From assembly GCA_963774405.1 (NCBI GenBank), contig CAVZEV010000009.1, forward strand, positions 186,001-250,000: a DNA stretch of 64,000 nt. The letters run 5' to 3'. The translations under genes were made by a program, and so were the position numbers. The notes under the pieces are model-generated. The model was not told the origin of the DNA and did no database searches. It was given only the letters and a program-made list of their open reading frames with translations. The stretch comes from VRUE01 sp963774405. GTDB taxonomy: Bacteria; Actinomycetota; Thermoleophilia; Solirubrobacterales; 70-9. Of the stretch, positions 62,426 through 64,000 are shown in pieces (position 1 is the stretch's first letter; each line of letters starts with the position of its first letter).

Positions 62426-63329
62426 CTCTCTGCGGTCCTCCCTCGACGGGCTGAAGGCCGACACCGAGACTGCACGTCTTGAGGCCGCGCGCCACCTTGA
62501 AGAGCATGCGAGTGAGCTCTCGGGCGACGAGGAGCGCGAGGTAAGGGAGGCCTACGCCACCGAGATGGTCCCCTGGGTGCGAGGCGCCCTCGCCAAGGTG
62601 CTGGCGACCGGCTCGACTCCGATCGGCGTCGGACACACGATCCCCGCGCCGCGCTGGGATGAGCAGATAGAGGGCGTCGACGCCGAGGTCGCCCGGCGGG
62701 CGATCAACGTCAGCACCAAACGCGTCCTGCATGAGGTCTCCGCGGTTGTCGGCCGTGCCCGCGTCGCTGCCAGAGCGGACCTCGGCGAGGCTTACTCCGG
62801 CTCGGACACCGACAGACAGCTGACGTATCTCTACGAGCTATGTCAGGGGCTGCGAAAGCTCGCAGGCGCAACTGCCAATCCTGACTTCGAGGAATTCGAT
62901 CTGAGCGAGGAGATCCACGCTGAGGCCGAAGGGGTCGAAGAGCGACTCCTGGTCACGGTCAGGCCCGAGGGTCCCAGGAACTTCATGGTCAATGGTGATC
63001 GCTCTCTGCTCGGGATCGCGCTACGCAACCTGATTGTCAATGCCGCCGAAGCCACCGACTCCATTCAAAGCGGCGACGATCGGGTTGTTGTGGTCACCTG
63101 GGGCGTCTCGGGTAAGAACGTGCAGATAGTGGTGATCGATCACGGCCCTGGGCCGGCTTCGTTCCTCGCTCACTCGCCGAGGGCGGGCGTTACGACCAAG
63201 GTTGGCCATTCCGGCTACGGCCTCGCCAGCGCTAGCGAGGCGCTGCACAGCATGAATGGAGAGGTCCAGTTGAGCCGCAACGAGAGTGGCGGGGCGACAG
63301 CACTGATCATCTGGCCGGGGCTGCCGTGA
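62418..63329 (+). CDS. Soluble histidine kinase without a recognisable sensor domain
   Basis: The 303-residue protein has no membrane segment. Residues about 1-70 are helical (HEAT-like: ARHLEEHASELSGDEEREV, MVPWVRGALAKVL). A phosphoacceptor-type helix follows with His in VLHEVSAVVGRARVAAR (about 107). A GHKL ATPase domain has N-box LRNLIVNAAEATDS, G1 IDHGPGP and G2 HSGYGLASASEAL. The lack of PAS, GAF or transmembrane parts suggests the input comes from the SMC-like ATPase encoded just upstream. The stop overlaps the GTG of the receiver gene. Confidence 0.83.
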   Translation: MNDSLRSSLDGLKADTETARLEAARHLEEHASELSGDEEREVREAYATEMVPWVRGALAKVLATGSTPIGVGHTIPAPRWDEQIEGVDAEVARRAINVSTKRVLHEVSAVVGRARVAARADLGEAYSGSDTDRQLTYLYELCQGLRKLAGATANPDFEEFDLSEEIHAEAEGVEERLLVTVRPEGPRNFMVNGDRSLLGIALRNLIVNAAEATDSIQSGDDRVVVVTWGVSGKNVQIVVIDHGPGPASFLAHSPRAGVTTKVGHSGYGLASASEALHSMNGEVQLSRNESGGATALIIWPGLP

Positions 63330-64000
63330 CTCACCCAGTCTGCAGGCTGCTGCTGATCGAGGATGACCCCCACGAGGCGGTGATGATCGAGCGCCAGTGC
63401 TGCCCGGACCCGACTAGGGTGGCTTTCGAGATTGCTTCCACCGCGATTGAGGGCGAGGACGCGATCAAAGCCTCGGAATTTGACTTGGTGATCTGCGATC
63501 TTGCCCTACCCGCCGACGCCAGGCGAGGCAACCCGGACGTGGCCGAGGGGCAGCGTCTTTTCGAGACGATCCGCGAGCAGGCCCCTGGCACTCCCGTCTA
63601 CATCCTCTCGGGCAATCTCGATGTGCACATGTTCAGGCAGTTCTTCGCGGTCGGCGGCACCGCCGACCTCTACGGTGCGAGGACAGAGGAGCCGTTGGTC
63701 AACGCCTACCCGAAGGAGGACTTGCCGAACTGCGTCGATGACGTACAGGCCCACGTGGCAAAAACAGAGAACGTCGACGGCTTCGGGCTCGATGCCGACG
63801 GGCTCGATCTCGGTCTGAGCGACGAACGGGCTCTGAAGATTTACGCCCGTACCCAGGGGGCGAGCCGAGGCATAGCCAGTCCCCTCGATGGGGGCCTCTC
63901 AGATGCGAGGACTCTGAAGCTCGAGCTGCACGACGATGGTGGCGGCGTCCCGGCAAGGACGGTCGCGAAGCTCGGCGAGCTGCGGAAGGTGAGGCGAGAG
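63326..64000 (+). CDS. Receiver-domain protein with kinase-like C-terminal domain (cut by window end)
   Basis: The frame is open from GTG 63326 to the last base (225 codons, no stop). Residues 1-145 are a receiver domain: acidic pair Asp13/Asp14 in LIEDDP, phospho-acceptor Asp58 in LVICDLALP, Ser95 in YILSGN and Lys130 in YPKEDL. After a linker, residues about 186-225 read PLDGGLSDARTLKLELHDD then VPARTVAKLGELRKV. A glycine-rich turn, a strand and a lysine strand (Lys215) resemble the N-lobe of kinase-like or aminoglycoside-phosphotransferase folds. This reading is inference. It would make the protein the effector of the upstream kinase. Confidence 0.75.
   Translation, partial: MTHPVCRLLLIEDDPHEAVMIERQCCPDPTRVAFEIASTAIEGEDAIKASEFDLVICDLALPADARRGNPDVAEGQRLFETIREQAPGTPVYILSGNLDVHMFRQFFAVGGTADLYGARTEEPLVNAYPKEDLPNCVDDVQAHVAKTENVDGFGLDADGLDLGLSDERALKIYARTQGASRGIASPLDGGLSDARTLKLELHDDGGGVPARTVAKLGELRKVRRE

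Overview
The window is high-GC DNA (roughly two-thirds G+C by eye) and reads as an actinobacterial chromosome. The mix of genes suggests the class Thermoleophilia (Solirubrobacterales-like). It includes secreted delta-60, YWTD and Cys-rich 'C-AVG' repeat proteins, a secreted protein with a CKKGK lysine-rich tail, an ECF sigma/anti-sigma pair, and many SRPBCC, alpha/beta-hydrolase and acyl-CoA genes. That placement is inference. Three intact tRNAs (Pro-TGG, Arg-TCT, His-GTG) and one duplicated 3' half of tRNA-His are present. There is no rRNA, CRISPR array, transposase or integrase.

Layout. 0-19 kb: housekeeping and secreted proteins (delta-60 protein, MsrA, GT-C-like membrane protein, hydrolases, YWTD protein, a FAD oxidoreductase, a very large sedolisin-type secreted protease, a sterol-desaturase-like enzyme, a glutamine amidotransferase). 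19.2-22.9 kb: a small accessory zone at tRNA-His. A 43-bp direct repeat of the tRNA 3' end brackets a 2.4-kb insert carrying a HepT/MntA toxin-antitoxin pair, and it is followed by VapBC and a decayed second HepT/MntA copy. 22.9-31 kb: a hydrolase, an MprF/LysX-like DUF2156 protein, an ECF sigma/anti-sigma operon, a heavily frameshifted permease, an acyl-CoA dehydrogenase and a HAD protein. 31-34.3 kb: a lower-GC block with an ArsR-type regulator, a tiny peptide transcription unit closed by a strong hairpin, and two overlapping P-loop ATPase genes behind a perfect palindrome. 34.3-42.5 kb: MMPL exporter with divergent MarR, a second YWTD protein, GST, UppP and an acyl-CoA ligase.

42.5-49.7 kb is one tightly packed minus-strand operon led by a TetR regulator: metallo-beta-lactamase-fold hydrolase, acyl-CoA synthetase, APC transporter, enoyl-CoA hydratase, amidohydrolase, enoyl-CoA hydratase. 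It looks like uptake, CoA activation and degradation of an organic acid. 49.8-59.2 kb: Lon protease, HxlR regulator, an encapsulated-ferritin/encapsulin iron-storage pair, a Fic protein, an ABC exporter, and an ApbE/ferric-reductase-like membrane operon. 59.3-64 kb is defence- or signalling-like: an AbiEi antitoxin with a decayed AbiEii partner, then an overlapping three-gene unit. This unit has an SMC-like ATPase, a soluble histidine kinase without a sensor domain, and a receiver protein whose C-terminal domain starts like a kinase N-lobe and runs off the window. It is the best candidate here for an undescribed system.

Two cross-cutting points. First, at least fourteen genes, including lon and msrA, are broken by single-base frameshifts, often at short homopolymers. 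Assembly or read error is therefore more likely than mass pseudogenisation, and the affected genes are annotated at their full inferred extent. Second, a 24-bp palindromic motif TTGACC-N12-GGTCAA occurs four times at gene boundaries and is probably a shared regulator site.
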